Shown here piece by piece: positions 24,801 through 38,100 of a stretch of 64,000 bases of DNA; position 1 is the first letter of the stretch; each line of letters starts with the position of its first letter. The DNA comes from Caprimulgus europaeus. Its lineage: Eukaryota > Chordata > Aves > Caprimulgiformes > Caprimulgidae. The stretch is from contig OU015540.1 in assembly GCA_907165065.1 (NCBI GenBank), positions 852,001-916,000 of the forward strand. Reading direction: 5' to 3'. Made by a program: the position numbers and the translations under genes. The notes under the pieces were generated by a model, which did no database searches, was not told the DNA's origin, and was given only the letters and a program-made list of their open reading frames with translations.

Positions 24801-27099
24801 CTGACCCATGAGCCTGGTACTTTACTAAGCTGAATTTCCCCAAAGCTGGTTACAAGCAGCCTGTTCTGGTGAGACTGAGCAAAAGTGTATCTGCAGCTGC
24901 TGTCCCAACACTCTTTCTTCTCTCCCATTAACCAGTGGATAGGAGCCTTTCCTTCCTGGCCTTCACTTTTAAACACAAAACAACTACGAGGGGTTCTAAC
25001 TAAAATCCATTTTCTGTCCTAGGTTGCTTATTTTATTTCTACCCATGCATGACACCACCCTGTGCCTCATGCCCTGGTCTTTTTCCCCAGCACCTTTATT
25101 TGAGTGGTGGATGACAAACCTGAGTCTGTGACCCACTTCAGGGTCATTTTCTGTTTGGTCATTAACAAGAAGATCTCCAAACCACCTTCTTCCCTGCCTG
25201 AGCTTTTCCAGCCTAAGAGCTGCTGCCTCTCAGGATGTTCAAACTGTTCGGACACGTTGAGCCCCAGCTGAAGGTGGGAGATGAGGGAGGTTGGCCAAGG
25301 GCTCCCTAAAGATCTGTGATCATGTCCATGGACCTTACCTTCAGCAGATGAGCAGGCAGTGCCGTTCCAGAAGGAATGTATTCGATTTAGTTGCTGTCTG
25401 CACACCAGTCACTGTGCACTCTGCTCTGTGACCCTGCTTTCCCTCTCTGTGGGAAAACACCATCTTCACTCCACCACCCAAAGCAGACACGTCCATCTCC
25501 TCACCCAGAGAGCCCTGCTCCGACAGGGCCCGTCCCACGGCTGTAGGTGTTGCACTAAAGAGTTCAGAAATTCAGTCAGAGACCTCTAAACATGGCTGTG
25601 AGTAAAAATCACCTGCTCAGGCCTGAGCAGAACTGCATCCCAGGTGTCTTCAGCTCAAAACACTTGGAAAAAAATAACCTGAAGAAACTCTGTGTGCAGA
25701 GCAAACTCCCAGGAGACAGAAATCAGTAACAGGGCTCTGAAAAGAGTTTAACTGAGCTGAGGCCAGGCCTTGACTACAGCTTTGTCAGCACTGCATAAAA
25801 TACACCTGGTTTTATGGAGCTATTCCATAAAGAAACAACCACAACTTTACTCCCATCCAAATTCACTAATTCTCTGAACCTTGCTAATAAAACACACTTA
25901 GCACATTCCAACCCATGTAAGAATCCCAGTCCAGCGAGTCCCCAGTGTCCTGTGTTTCACTGAGCCCGTGACACAGAACGCTCCAAACACACCCTCTGCC
26001 TTCCACATCCGACCCGGGGCAGCAGAAATCCGAGAGGCTGAATGGCCAAGCCTTGTGCAGAACACACCTGAAATCACCAGGAAAGCCTTGACATGAAAAG
26101 GCACAACCTACTGGAAGTGAAATCCCGTGCTAACTCTGATTTTTCTCGTTTGAACCACCAGAAGTACAGGACACTCAGTCTCTAACCCAGTATTCAGAAG
26201 GTGACAGCCACCCACACTGAACAGCAGTGTTAATTATTATTTAGCTGTTCCTGTGCAGCCAAACACCCCACTAACAGCACCCACAGACAGCGACACTTCC
26301 CGAACAGAACAGTCTCTGCGAGCAGGAAGCCCCGAAATGCTGCTTCAATTATCATCACACTGTCACACAGAACTCCTGGGGCAAATCCCTTCCCACAGCG
26401 AGGGCTTCACCACTGAGCCAGCCCTTACCGGGGTGTCACACCCCTAGCACACAACGAGCAGTTCTCCCCACGCTGCTGTTCTGACAGCTGAGCCACACCC
26501 GCCACTGCCACCCGTGTTTGAGTTAAATTATGTCTGTCCCAAAGCCATGACACCAATTCCAGTGACATTTTCTACATTTCCTGCCTTTCTGCTGGGGTTT
26601 CTTCTCCCAAACTCCCTGCTGAACCCCACATTTAACGGGTAAGTTCTGTATCACGTGGCACCACCATATGAAAATATGAATACTAAAGCTTCTATTTATA
26701 AAAACCACAAACATCAGCATCACAGAGAGAAAACACGGATTACAGGGCACCTTAAAATACCTGTAAATGTTGGCTGGCGAGTGACAACAGCCTCCCAAAG
26801 CGAGGGGAACAACGCTGAAGCATGACAGCTCGCTATGGAACGGGGTTTTAACCCCTCGGCACCAGCTGTTGGCGGTGGCTGTGGTTTTGGGGCCACACAC
26901 TACCTTTTACAATGTAAAACAACTCTACCTGGCACCTGAGCAGAGGGCACCCCTTGGCAGCACCTCCCCACATCACGTCAGTCCAAGAGATTTCAAGTCC
27001 TACCCAGTCTTTTCAAGATGAAACCGCTGACAGGGCATTTTTCACACATTAACACGGTAACCTCTCCCTGTCGCTGCTCTCACTGGGAATCTCACCACA
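24801..27099. other. Noncoding sequence between RBBP6 3' end and minisatellite
   Basis: Moderate-GC unique sequence with no gene, RNA or repeat family recognised. Isolated AATAAA hexamers on the minus strand near 25032 and 25095 could be distal RBBP6 poly(A) sites, but nothing else supports them. Confidence 0.5.
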
Positions 27100-27536
27100 T
27101 CGGACAGTTTACTGAAAACCTTTTATTGTAATCAAAAAGTGACATAACAGGCTGTAATGTATTCTGCAAATCATTCTGCTGATATTTTATAACTGATACC
27201 AGCTTCTTCTGCCAGGCAATTTAAAAAAAAAAAAAAAAAATTCAAATGTGAAAATTTTCACAGTACAGTAAACTCCACCCAAACTAATTAATGGTGGTTA
27301 AAAATAAGATGCCCCAGCAAAACCTTTCATGTTACATGGTCACAACTCACAATTCTGTACAAAATGTTCACTTTTATAAAGCTCTGATGTAAAAATCAAA
27401 TAATCAAGCAGCAATATTTTAAGTGCAGCACAGGGTCTTTCATGTCATTATTTACAACGCTTGAATTCGTTTACATTTTAACAAAATTTAATACAGATGA
27501 CTTAGGAATTAAGTCATTTTTTAATTATCTGTCGTT
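27100..27536 (-). other. RBBP6: RBBP6 main 3'UTR
   Basis: About 435 nt of AT-rich sequence between the stop codon and the expected cleavage site just past the AATAAA at 27122-27127. It includes a homopolymer run (A on the plus strand, 27223-27240; T in the transcript). The 3' end is estimated from the poly(A) signal. Confidence 0.65.
27122..27127 (-). terminator. RBBP6 main poly(A) signal (AATAAA)
   Basis: TTTATT on the plus strand reads AATAAA on the gene strand, about 410 nt after the stop codon. Cleavage is expected about 15-25 nt further on. GT-rich sequence (GATGTGGTG, GTGTTAATGTGTG) follows within 80 nt. Confidence 0.7.
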
Positions 27537-29106
27537 CTATGTGGTGACAGATTTCACTTTTTGGTCATCTTTGTCTTTATCTTTGCTCTTCTTCGATTTT
27601 TTCTTCTTGTGTTTGTGTTTTTGGCTCTTTTCCAATTCCGTCTCGTTTCCGATGTGTTTCTTATGCTTCTTGTGTTTCTTGTGCTTCTTATGCTTCTTCT
27701 TCTCCTTCTTCTTTTTCTTCTTCTTGCTGTCTTGACTCTCCCCTGAGCTGGCACTGCTGCTGTGGCTTCGAGTCTGGCTCTCGGAAGGGCTCTGACTACG
27801 GCTGCGGCTAACGCTGGGGCTGCTCTGGCTCTGACTCCTGCTGGCTTCGGGCTGCTCACCTGCGGCAGGCGCCGCCGCCTCCTCTTTCGCCTTCTCCACG
27901 GCCTTTTCTTTCGGCTCTTTAGGATTTTTCCCCGCAGCTTCCTCATCTTTTGCAGACACGTTACTCTCGCTGTCACTTTCGTTGTAGTCGGGCACAAAGG
28001 CAGCCTCGTCAGTCTCTCGGGTCAGGTCCGAGGAGAGCCGCGAGGAGCTGCTCACCTGAGGCTTGGGCTTGGCAGCGCCCTTGTCGTTCTGCCCGCTCAC
28101 GCTCTCTTTCTCACTTTTTACATCTGGTGACTCTTGTTTCAAAGGTGGTTTAGCACCACTTGGCTCTTTCTCTTTATTGCTCTTTACTTCTGGGACATGC
28201 TTTTCCTTCTCTTTTCCTGAATTTTTATCCGGAGGTTTGTGTTCCTCCAAGGTGCGCTTGGAATCGTGGGCAGCTTTGTGGTCAGATGGCTTCCGCTCGC
28301 GCGGAGGACTGTAGCTGCTCCTCTTGGCCTCCCCAGCGCCCTTTTTGGACGGCTCTGCTCGCTCCTCTCTCGGCTTACTCTTCTGTGCCGATGCAGACTC
28401 TCTGTTTCGAGAAGGGGAGTCTTTTCTCCTGGCCAGTTCACTCTTCTCATCCCTACGCTTGGAACTGGAATGATCTCTGCTGCCATCGTGGTCAGACTTC
28501 TTGTCGCGGTTAGGAGTGAAGTCTTTAGCAGCGGAGCCGCGGCCAGGGTCGTGTTTCTCTGATGATCTGCTCTCTTTGGAAGATTGAGAAACGCTTTTCC
28601 CATTTCCCTGTTCAGTTGCACGCTCTGAGTGGTCTTTTTCTGGCTGAACACTGCTCTTTCTCTTCTCAGCAGTGTCCTTGTCTGACGAAGAATGATCCCG
28701 GTCTTTGGCTTTTCCTTTCTCACTCGATGAAGAACTTTTTGAGCTCTTTGCGTCATGCTGTGAGCTCTCATAACTCACCTCTTTTGTGGCTTTCTGTGTT
28801 TTCTCCAAAGGCTCTGTCTCTTTCTCACTGTGTTTGACAGGGTTTGGTGGCTTAGCACTGACATTTTTTACAATGCTAGCAGGCTTTCCGACAGTTGTGG
28901 GCACCTGGGTAGATTTAATGTCTTCTTCTTCAGACTCAAAGTCATCTTTATCCCACTTGGACTGAGGGACCTGGATCATAATAATGACGTCTTCAGCAGG
29001 GGCTGTGATATCGTTGTTGTACTCCTCCATGGTCTTGATGACAGTCCGTTTGGTATCTGGCTTTTCTTCAGCCTTCTTAACGGGGCTTCCTCCAGTAGAG
29101 CTGGTG
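27537..29106 (-). CDS. RBBP6: RBBP6 coding exon 17 (terminal exon, lysine-rich tail)
   Basis: 1570 bp, residues 1248-1769 and a TAG stop at 27537-27539. TSSTGGSPVKKAEEKPDTKR is followed by DVIIMIQVPQSKWDKDDFES, the most conserved part, then Ser/Lys/Glu-rich sequence, SSRLSSDLTRETDEAAF, and a Lys/His tail of KKH repeats ending KVKSVTT. The basic tail carries nuclear localisation signals. Acceptor TCCCCAG|CACCAG. The open frame extends upstream to 29144, but that part is intron. Confidence 0.96.
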
Positions 29107-32100
29107 CTGGGGACAAAAGTGCACGTTAATAACGGGCGAGACACACGCTGCCGTCCCCTGTAACATTTCCTAAAATGGCTTTTGTTCCAATCCTAAATCT
29201 TCAGCATTTTTTCAAAAGATGTTCAATTAAGGGAACTCAGAAGAGAAAGGATGAGTCCACTAGCTCAGATTATGAGCAATCAATTAATTCAGTATCTTGC
29301 TACTATACATTTAATTAACAAAGACACGAGATTATCAGATTGGGGACTGTCTGATCTGGTAATTCCTTCATGTCCTATTTCTACCAGTGGCAGATAAATT
29401 AGACAGACATTCTTGTTTCAACATGTAATCGAGCAATTATGGAGAGGTATACACACCAGACTTTTATCCTCATGACCTAGTGCTGCTCTTTAGAAAAATA
29501 TACATTCTAAAAACTTTTTAGAACATCAAGGCACTATCTTAAATCTCCAGCAATGTCTTAAATGTTTTGAGTTTGCTTAGTCCTGGTTCTTTAGACACTG
29601 CAATGTAATAGCAGCCCCACACTAGATCACTTCCCCCCCTGCCCCACATATCCCACAATGGAACAGAGAAGAGAGATCTCCAAGGGAAGTGCCAACAAAA
29701 AGTGGCCACTGAGCTGGAAGCAGCGCAGCTGTGTCAGCGTGGCACTGTGCTAAAACCAGTACAGTATACTGGCAATCCAGCTGCTTTTTCTGCAAGCCCC
29801 AGCCTCATGCCACGCTGACAAAAGCAGATCATTCCAGCAGTAGTACCTTGCCATTTTTAATGCAAAATGTAGCATGGTGTGGACATGTCTGTTAGCCTGG
29901 CCTTTAGCAGCTAGCTGGATTTGAAAGAAGACAAAGAGGGGACACCTCAGAGTCAACATGTAATGAACATGAAGAGGGGGAAAAAAGTCCCATAAGTAAA
30001 GGTCAAACACCTCACCAGTGAATTAACCCCATCAGCTCTCTGTGCAAGGCAGACTGCTTGTTTCCTTTAACAAACTCTGATTCTCATCCCAGTATAGTTT
30101 AACAGGAAAGATCCCAGATTATTCTCTCAGTTAGCAGAGATTCAGCTGTTCCTTTCATTAATCACCATAAAGAATTTTACATTTTTTGGGGGGAGGAGGA
30201 GGAAAGAAAGAATAGGAAAAGAAACAAAGGGGTACCTGGTGTAATCTACAAGAGTTGAACTGGATCCATCAGCTGCTGTCACTTTTCTTCTCACTTTTCC
30301 TTTTGCTTTTTCTTGTTTAGCTTTGCTGCTGCTGGGCTCAGGTTTCTCAACAGGTTCTTTTGCAGGTGGCACATTCTCTCCACTCACTATTTTTTTGCCA
30401 GTTTCTCGGTTAAGTTTAATCTTTTTTGCAGGGTTGTTAAGAAAAGCAGATTTATCCTTCTCTGGAGTTCGCTCTCCTTTTTCAGCATCAGGCTCAGCCT
30501 TCCCCTTCGGTGACGTTTTCGATTCAGCAGTTTCTGGTTTGGAGGCCTTTGTGGAAGTGGCTTCGTGTTCTTTATCAGCCTTCTCATCTGCTTTTCTTTT
30601 CCTTTTCTCAGGTTTGGCATCAGAAGGTTTGCTTTTCTCAGCAGGCTTTTTTGACTTTTCCTCTTTGCTGGAGGGCTTCTCCGACTTGGTTTCTTTTGCA
30701 TGGTCTTTCTTTGCCTTTTCCTCCTTGGCTGGTCTGGTTTCTGGGTGATCTTTTGTCCCTTTTGGGTGGACTTTCCGTGGGGTCCCGAGAGCCTTCTCAT
30801 CCTTTTGAGAGGAAGATGTTTTAGCACTGTCTGTCTTTGGCAACTCCTCCTTCGCTTTCTTCACAGGAGGTTCTGCTCGAGGGGATTTTTCACGATCAGT
30901 GTCCACCTTCTCTTGTGAGGCTTTAGCTGGTTTCACTGCGCTCTCTTTCTTGGCAGGAGCGGCTGTTTCTGCTTTCCGCTTTGTCTTGTCAACTTTTGCT
31001 TTTGGTTTTTCCTTCTCTTTTTTCTCCTTTTCAGACACGGGTTTGAATGCAATGGAATCTGCCTCCATGGGCTCATCCCTCACAGGGGTGGCATCATCTC
31101 TGCTCGGGAGCATGAACAGGGAGTCTGCTTTAACGTCTTCTGTTGTAACTGGCTCCCTTGGTTTCCTTGCACCTTCCAACAACTCGGGATTGGGAAATCC
31201 TTCATTCTCATCCCCTTTTCTTCTCTTCCGGTGTTTTTTATGTTTATTTCCTTTGCCATCTCCCAGTGGATTTTCCACCTCCTTCTCTTTTGATTTGGTA
31301 GGATCTTTGATGCCATGGCTTTCTCTTCCAGGTTTTTCAGGGTAATTTCCAGCTACGTTACGATTTCTGTGGCTCTGCCCACCAGGATAATCCTCCCTAC
31401 GCCCCCGAGCATACGGCGAATTCTCTCGTCTGGTCCCAGGGGGACCAAACCTATCTGGAGAAAAGTTCTCCCTGTTCACTGGAGGCCGAGGCTGAGCGCC
31501 AACAGCATAGCCCTTATAGAACTTTTCATACCATTCTCTGTAGTTCCTTTCCCATTCTCTGTACCTTTCTTTTTCAAATGGGTCTCTAAAGTCAACAGAT
31601 CTGCCGTAGTAAGCTTTCATGTCATAGGGAGGGACTTCTCTGTACCTGTTGAAATACTCCCTCTCTCCCTCCCCCTGAGGCACAGTCCGCTTAGTGGGGG
31701 ATTGGCCCCTGAACACTGGCGACCTGGACCGTGAATGGTACCTCCTGTACGGGGGTGACCGTGACCTTGACCGGTGATACCCGTGTGACCGTGACCTAGA
31801 CCGATAGTTCCGACTCTTCCCTTTGCCTCTTCTCGGGTACGGCGGGGACCGCGAGTAGGAGCGAGAGTGGGAGCGGCTGAACGACCGGGAGTAGGAGCGA
31901 GAGCGGGAAGAGCCGGACCTGGACTTGGAGTACGTGTATGAACTTCTGGAGTAAGATGAAGCACTATAGGGAGACTTGGACCTTAAAAAGAAAACACAAC
32001 ACAAAGCAAATAAATGAAGTTAATTCAAACAGCCACTCTCCCCAATTTTTCCTCCCAAATTTGGTTGGGTTTATTTATTTACTTATTTATTTCTCTCCAT

Positions 32101-35100
32101 ATGCTTATGTCAAAGCTTCTTTCAGCTGCTGACATAATGCTACTGCAAACTTGACAACATGTAAAAGTTTCTGTTTACAAGACAGAACAGCTGCTGCTTT
32201 GTTAGTGTAAAAACATACAGGAAGGATAAGTCTATTTCCACTCACTCTACCACATGAACCACCACAGCTAGTGACTGATTTCAGGCGGTGCGCACTGGCC
32301 TCTGCTGGTGCGTGAACATGCACACTGCACTACTGCACAACTCCATGCAAAGAGAGCAAGTGCTACAGAGCAGCATCAAACACCCAGAAAACACCGCTTA
32401 GCCTGAAGGCAGTACAGCTCCATTGCAGTCTACTGCACTTCACCATGGTTGGCAATTTGTACAGGATGCAAAAAACTCGTAACTGCAATCCTACAGACAG
32501 GACTCTTTAATCAACACTTCCAGCCAGATGTCCTAGCAGCATTTTGCACACAGCTCTAACCAAAGTCATACCTCAAGAAAAGTCGTATCTAAAAGCTTCT
32601 AAGCTCAGTTTAGAGTTTACTAGGCTAGACAAACCCCTAGTACTATGACTTGAAGCCACTACTCTAGGAAAGATACAGCATGACTAACAGAGAGCTGTTC
32701 ATCCTGCACAAGTGGTTTTTGGTGATAGAAAACGTCAGCTACGCTGGGTTTTCCCTTCACAAGTTTTTATTTTATTATTTTTTAAAGAATCATTTATTTC
32801 ACGTTGTTCAGCATGTGTTCATTAGCACCATTCCTCCTCTCAAAGATTTCCTTAAAAACAAGTTTGATCTTTTAATTCCTAAGAAAAATTTAACAATATC
32901 AACAAAATACTAGTGAAAGCCACCAGTCTGCAGTCCAGGTTAAAATCTTTCCATGTATCCACTTGAGATAAACAAAAGAGGAAACAAAGTCAATTTCTCT
33001 CACGTATCTCCTCCAAAGTGCTTTGAGGCAGTGGGTACAGTCAGAACAGGCAGACACAGAAAATTCAGCAACTACACCTATTCCGTTTCCTGCCTCCCCA
33101 CAGCTGTCAGGAGGTGAAGGATGTCGCTGCAGAGAAGCTCATTAAGAGACACCCCTCTTCCTTACCAACTGCTGCCCAATTAAAACAATCAGTCAACTGT
33201 AATCCCTGCTATATTTCAGCTAGTAACCTACTCCTGGCACTGCTAATGCCTGGAATCAGCCAATCCATCTAAGGATAGAGAGGTGGAGTGGAACTCCTCC
33301 CGACTCTTCTAGACAATCTGCTTCTCCATTACGGACATGTAAAGCAGTTACCTGGAAAACGAACGCCTACGCTCCTTTTGAATCTTTTTATATTCCATCA
33401 ATTCCTTAGCAAAATCATTTGTAAACTCATCAAGTTTGGACTTTTTCTTTTCCCTGTTAAAATAAGTTTGACCTTTATTACAATTTAAGTTTGACCTTTA
33501 TTACAAAAAGACATCAAGAAACAAAACATGGCCAATATGAGAAAATGTATACTGCATGCAAATGCAAAAGGTGAACATCCTACTTCAGCAAAAACAGTTC
33601 AGAATTCCTACAAAGTTCAGGGCAACTCTTAGAATTACAGTTGTCTTGTTTTAGTCTGGCATGTTTACTGTCTGCCATGAAGAGGTATATTGGGAAAACA
33701 CGAGTCATTTCTGCTCATGTCAGATGCACTTGAGTGTAACTGCACTCTGATAGGCTATCAACACAGAAACGAACAACAACAACTGCAACGAGCCAAGTAC
33801 TTACTCCTCTTTCAGTCTCCGCTGCTCCCTGTAAAACTCCTCCCTAGACAAGGGAGGTGCTTGTGTCGTTGGGATGGCATTTGAATGAGCCGTTGGTACT
33901 GCTGCTGGTACCCAAGCTGATGACATGTTTGCAGGAGCTGGGGGGTATCCTGGAGGGGGGACAGTGTACCCAGCAGATGGAGGCTGACCAGGTGGAAACT
34001 GAGGAGGAAACTGTGGTGGTGGTACACCCGGTGGCAGAGGAAGTGCGTGGGGTGGTGGAGGATACAGGGGAGGTGGAGGCACAGGCACAAAGACTGGTGC
34101 TGATGCTGGCAGTGTTGGGGCCTGAGTCCTTTGGGCACGTTCACTATGCGGGCGTCCTCGATTTGAACTTCAAAAGAAACCCAAAAACACGTGTCACTGT
34201 TTGTTACACTCTGCCCTGGTCTTAAAGAGGAAAGCAAATGAAGCAGGAGCATGGTGCCGAGCCCTTCTAGTTCTCAACTTAAGTGTTTCTCTCCCTGCTT
34301 GCTGTTTGAGACTACACTCATTTCTTGATCCTCTTACTTGCCTTCCACATCCTCACCCCCAACACTTCCTTCAGTCTTCTCTCCTCATACTCAGCTTTGT
34401 GGCTACGGATGGAGGCTGCCCACGCCCTCGTGCCAAGTGCCCACCGGTCCTCTGCCACTCCTTGATACACTCAACACTTCACGCCTCCGATCTTTAAAGT
34501 CCTGCACAGGCATTAACTCACCCTCTCTCAAACTTGTTTTCATTTCTCCCACACATGCTTCCTATGGTGTTGCCTCATGATGATGTATTTGGCCTGTTCT
34601 TGTCCCCGAATTGTTATTTTCTTGCTTAGTGAATTTGAGATTTTAGATAATCTGTGGGATGGATCCTGGGTTTTATCTTTAAGATTTTACAAACACAATG
34701 TGCCCTTACAATTTATCTGTAACAAATACACACCAAAGGGAAGGACTAACTTGACACTGCAATAACAGATAAAACAGACTCTCTCCAACTGAAGGAAAGC
34801 AGCTTGGCTGTTTGAGATGAATAAATTGGAGATTCAAAATTGCCATAAAACAACTGCTGACTTTTCCAATAATTTGCTCAATCAGTATCAACTAAGTTGT
34901 TAAAAAAGAACGTTGGGGGCTGATTTCTATTGGGAAATGGATTTCCTCAGCCCTATTCAGCCAGTAATAAAAAGGATGGCTTTCCATCTCACCTTTTAAT
35001 TATATTTAATTTTTATATGTAATTATGGTTTCCTCAAAAAGTGTTCATCTTTCAGTGTCTTCTTTTCAATTATGTACTGGAGTTTTATTTTAAATAATCT

Positions 35101-38100
35101 TACTGCAAACACAGATCCCTTTTGTTAAAGCTAATTTGAATTAAGCCATTTAAAAATTAATTACCACTTGTATTCTCCACAACTATCTGTGCATATTTAT
35201 TTCATTACAAATCAGCTGCTGTATAAGTTATGTGTTACAGCCTGGTCTAACAAGTTACAAACAGTGATATATCAAATTTCTGTAGAATACTTACAGTTCC
35301 CAGCCTGGTCTGCCACCTGCTGAGCGAATGGCACCAGCTCTCATTGGATGCCCTTTGGGAGCAGGGAGAGGAAAAATAATAATTAAAAAAATCCATTCAG
35401 TTTATCAGAAGACAATTGTTTTTACAAGAAATTCTAAAGTTACAGTTACTTACCAGTTGTGGGTATTGATTGTCCTTGAGGGCCCAGAAGACTTGGTAAT
35501 GCTGGTTGTCTCAGTACTGGTACCTGATAGCCCTTGTGAATAAATGCAAACAGTTAGAAAATAAGCTCTCCTAAAACACAAGAATCACTGCATATGCTGA
35601 AATAACATTTACCTTCTCTTCCAACAAACTGCTGATTGACAGAGGGGAAGATTTGGAAAGTTCAGCAGCTGTCACCAGAGGGGGTAAAACAGCATCGGGA
35701 TCACTACAATAAAAACACAATTTTTAAATTATATTGCAAGTGCCACTTCAAAACAATGTTTGAATAAAGTCCAAGGTTAGAAAGAGCTGACTACTGTAAA
35801 TGGGGGAAAAAACATCTTCACCAGATTTACAAATGTGAAGTTGGCTGACTCCAAATGAAGCACTGAAGAGAAGCCAATCTGGACTACTGGCATTCAACAA
35901 GGAAACTCACTAGAAAAGTATTTTAATAAACTAGCTGCACAGGCAAGGATGAGATATGTATAACCCACACACTGAATCTCAGTTCTGGAAAATGCAAGAA
36001 ATTAAATTCTCTTGGGAAATGTTTATGTGCTGGTTCAGAGGCTGCCTCAGAGGTTCTTTTCCATCGTGACCTTTTCTATCCAGCGGCTCAGCTGAGCCTG
36101 ACAGCCTGCTGGACAGAGTGGCTATTTGCATTCCAGGCATACAGCTGGAAGGGTGTTAGCCCTCAACAACAGCACAGATTTCTAATGTATTTTCATAGGA
36201 CTTCTCTGGGTTGCAAACAAAGACTTTTATGTTTGTAAATACTTCAGGTTTGCAGTGTTTCAATATTTATTACACGTCACTGACTACACTGTCTATTACT
36301 GAGGATACCTCTGACTCACCATAATATTGATGATAGAAATACAGTGGGGGAAAAAGTAATGTGAAAACACCTGGTCAGTTTTACCTGTAATTGTGCTTTT
36401 ACATGTTTAATGAAAATATTTCCTCAGTACTAAAGAGAAAATTAACGCACTCAAAGTCTGACATAAGTAGATGGTTACTTTAGGAATTGCTAGCCACTTA
36501 AAATCAAAGGGCTCCTGGGGCAACAAATTCCTCTTTCAGGGTAAAGCTGTACTGGATGACTGATAAGGGAACCAAACCAGAAATACTTCTGAGAAAATTC
36601 TTGCAGGAGGCACACTTCCAACAAAAATGCCCTCAATTGAAGTAAAAATCGACTTTTTACAAAGGCAGGTAGTGACAGAACAAGGGGTGATGGCTTGAAA
36701 CTGGGAGAGGGGAGGTTTAGATCAGATATTGGGAAGAAATTATTTGGTGTGAGGGTGGTGAGACCCTGGCCCAGGTTGCCCAGAGAAGCTGTGGCTGCTC
36801 CTCCCTGGAAGTGTTCTCGGCCAGGTTGGGTGAGGCTTTGAGCAACCTGGTCTAGTGGAAGGTGTCCCTGCTGCTGGCAGGGGGGTTGGGACTGGATGAG
36901 CTTTAAGGTCTCTTCCCACCCAAACCAGTCTGTGATTCTATAAAAACAAAACCAAGAACTTCCACAATTATCTGCAACTGTCACTAATGATGCATAAATT
37001 GCTCGCTGAGAAGCTCAAGAAGAATCTAACTTCAGCATTTTGTTGTCTTTTCTATTCATGCTGATCTGCAGATGTACTTACCGAAAAGGTCCATCTGGCT
37101 TTTCACCACGGAGAGACAGCGACACTGCTGGAGGGAGATCGGAGACCACGACAGCAGAGGGGTTGACTGGCAGCCCAGGTGACGGACCAGGGCCCAGTGA
37201 GGACAAAGCAGAACGAGAAACCAGAGAAGGTAATGGAATCATGAGCGGATCCTGCTGTCTGGAAATGGCTGGCCGGAGCAGAGGCTGCAGGTTGCGTGTT
37301 ATTGTTTGTCTCATTAGGGGTGGTGGGGGTGGAGGAGGTGGTGGTGGTGGCGGCTGCTGCTGCTGCTGCTGCTGAATTTGCTTCCGGAGTCTTTTTGTGT
37401 ACCCAGTCTCGTTTTTGAAGTTGTTCACAGCCTAGAGACAGAAAAATATTTATCAAAAGGTAACATGAAACTTCAGTGCATATACAAACAAAAGCCTCTA
37501 CAGAGTACAATTACTTGTGTAATTGCTATTAATCCTAAAATAAATCAACATACAGATACATGAACACATCACATTAAACACTGATATTAATTATTAATAT
37601 TCAGAGTATTAATGATTAAGGTTCAGAGTATCTGTATTCAAAGTACTTTGGTGTTAACACCAAAGGTGAAAGTGAGGTAATCATGCTAAACAGAAGTGTG
37701 ACCTCAATTTGCCAGGTCATCCCTAACGAGTTGTAAGCTTCTGTAACAATAGGTAATGTATTTGAAAAGTAAATGTAGTCTTACTGAATTCAGCCATGCT
37801 CAAGGAGATGTAAATTAAGATAATCTTCTCTGTCAGCTTTTTATAAACAGACTTTTCTTACACACAGTTTACGTTAAAGTCATGGTGTTACCTGGCGCAG
37901 GAACTTATTGGCAATTAACGCATCAGGAGAAACATCGGTCTGATGGCACGTGGGGCACGTGTGCTCCTCAGACTCCAGCAGCGCTGTTCTAATGCCTGAG
38001 AATAATCAGAATAATCAAAATAGTTTCAGCCAAACTAAGGGAGCTATTTGGGTTCTGATCAATTATAAAAACATGTATATGATTAATGGGTGAATATGGT

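Noticed and set aside
26523-26900. 125-codon minus-strand frame downstream of RBBP6
   Set aside because: No domain or family resemblance; length is within chance for this composition.
29107-29144. MSRPLLTCTFVP as a separate N-terminus for the last RBBP6 exon
   Set aside because: It lies upstream of a good TCCCCAG acceptor, and exon 16 joins at 29106 in phase; this is intron read-through.
33812-34252. 146-codon minus-strand frame over exon 14
   Set aside because: Out of frame with the conserved proline-rich sequence of RBBP6.
37040-37375. Plus-strand frame ending in Gly and Cys runs
   Set aside because: Antisense translation of the polyP/polyQ codons of RBBP6 exon 10.
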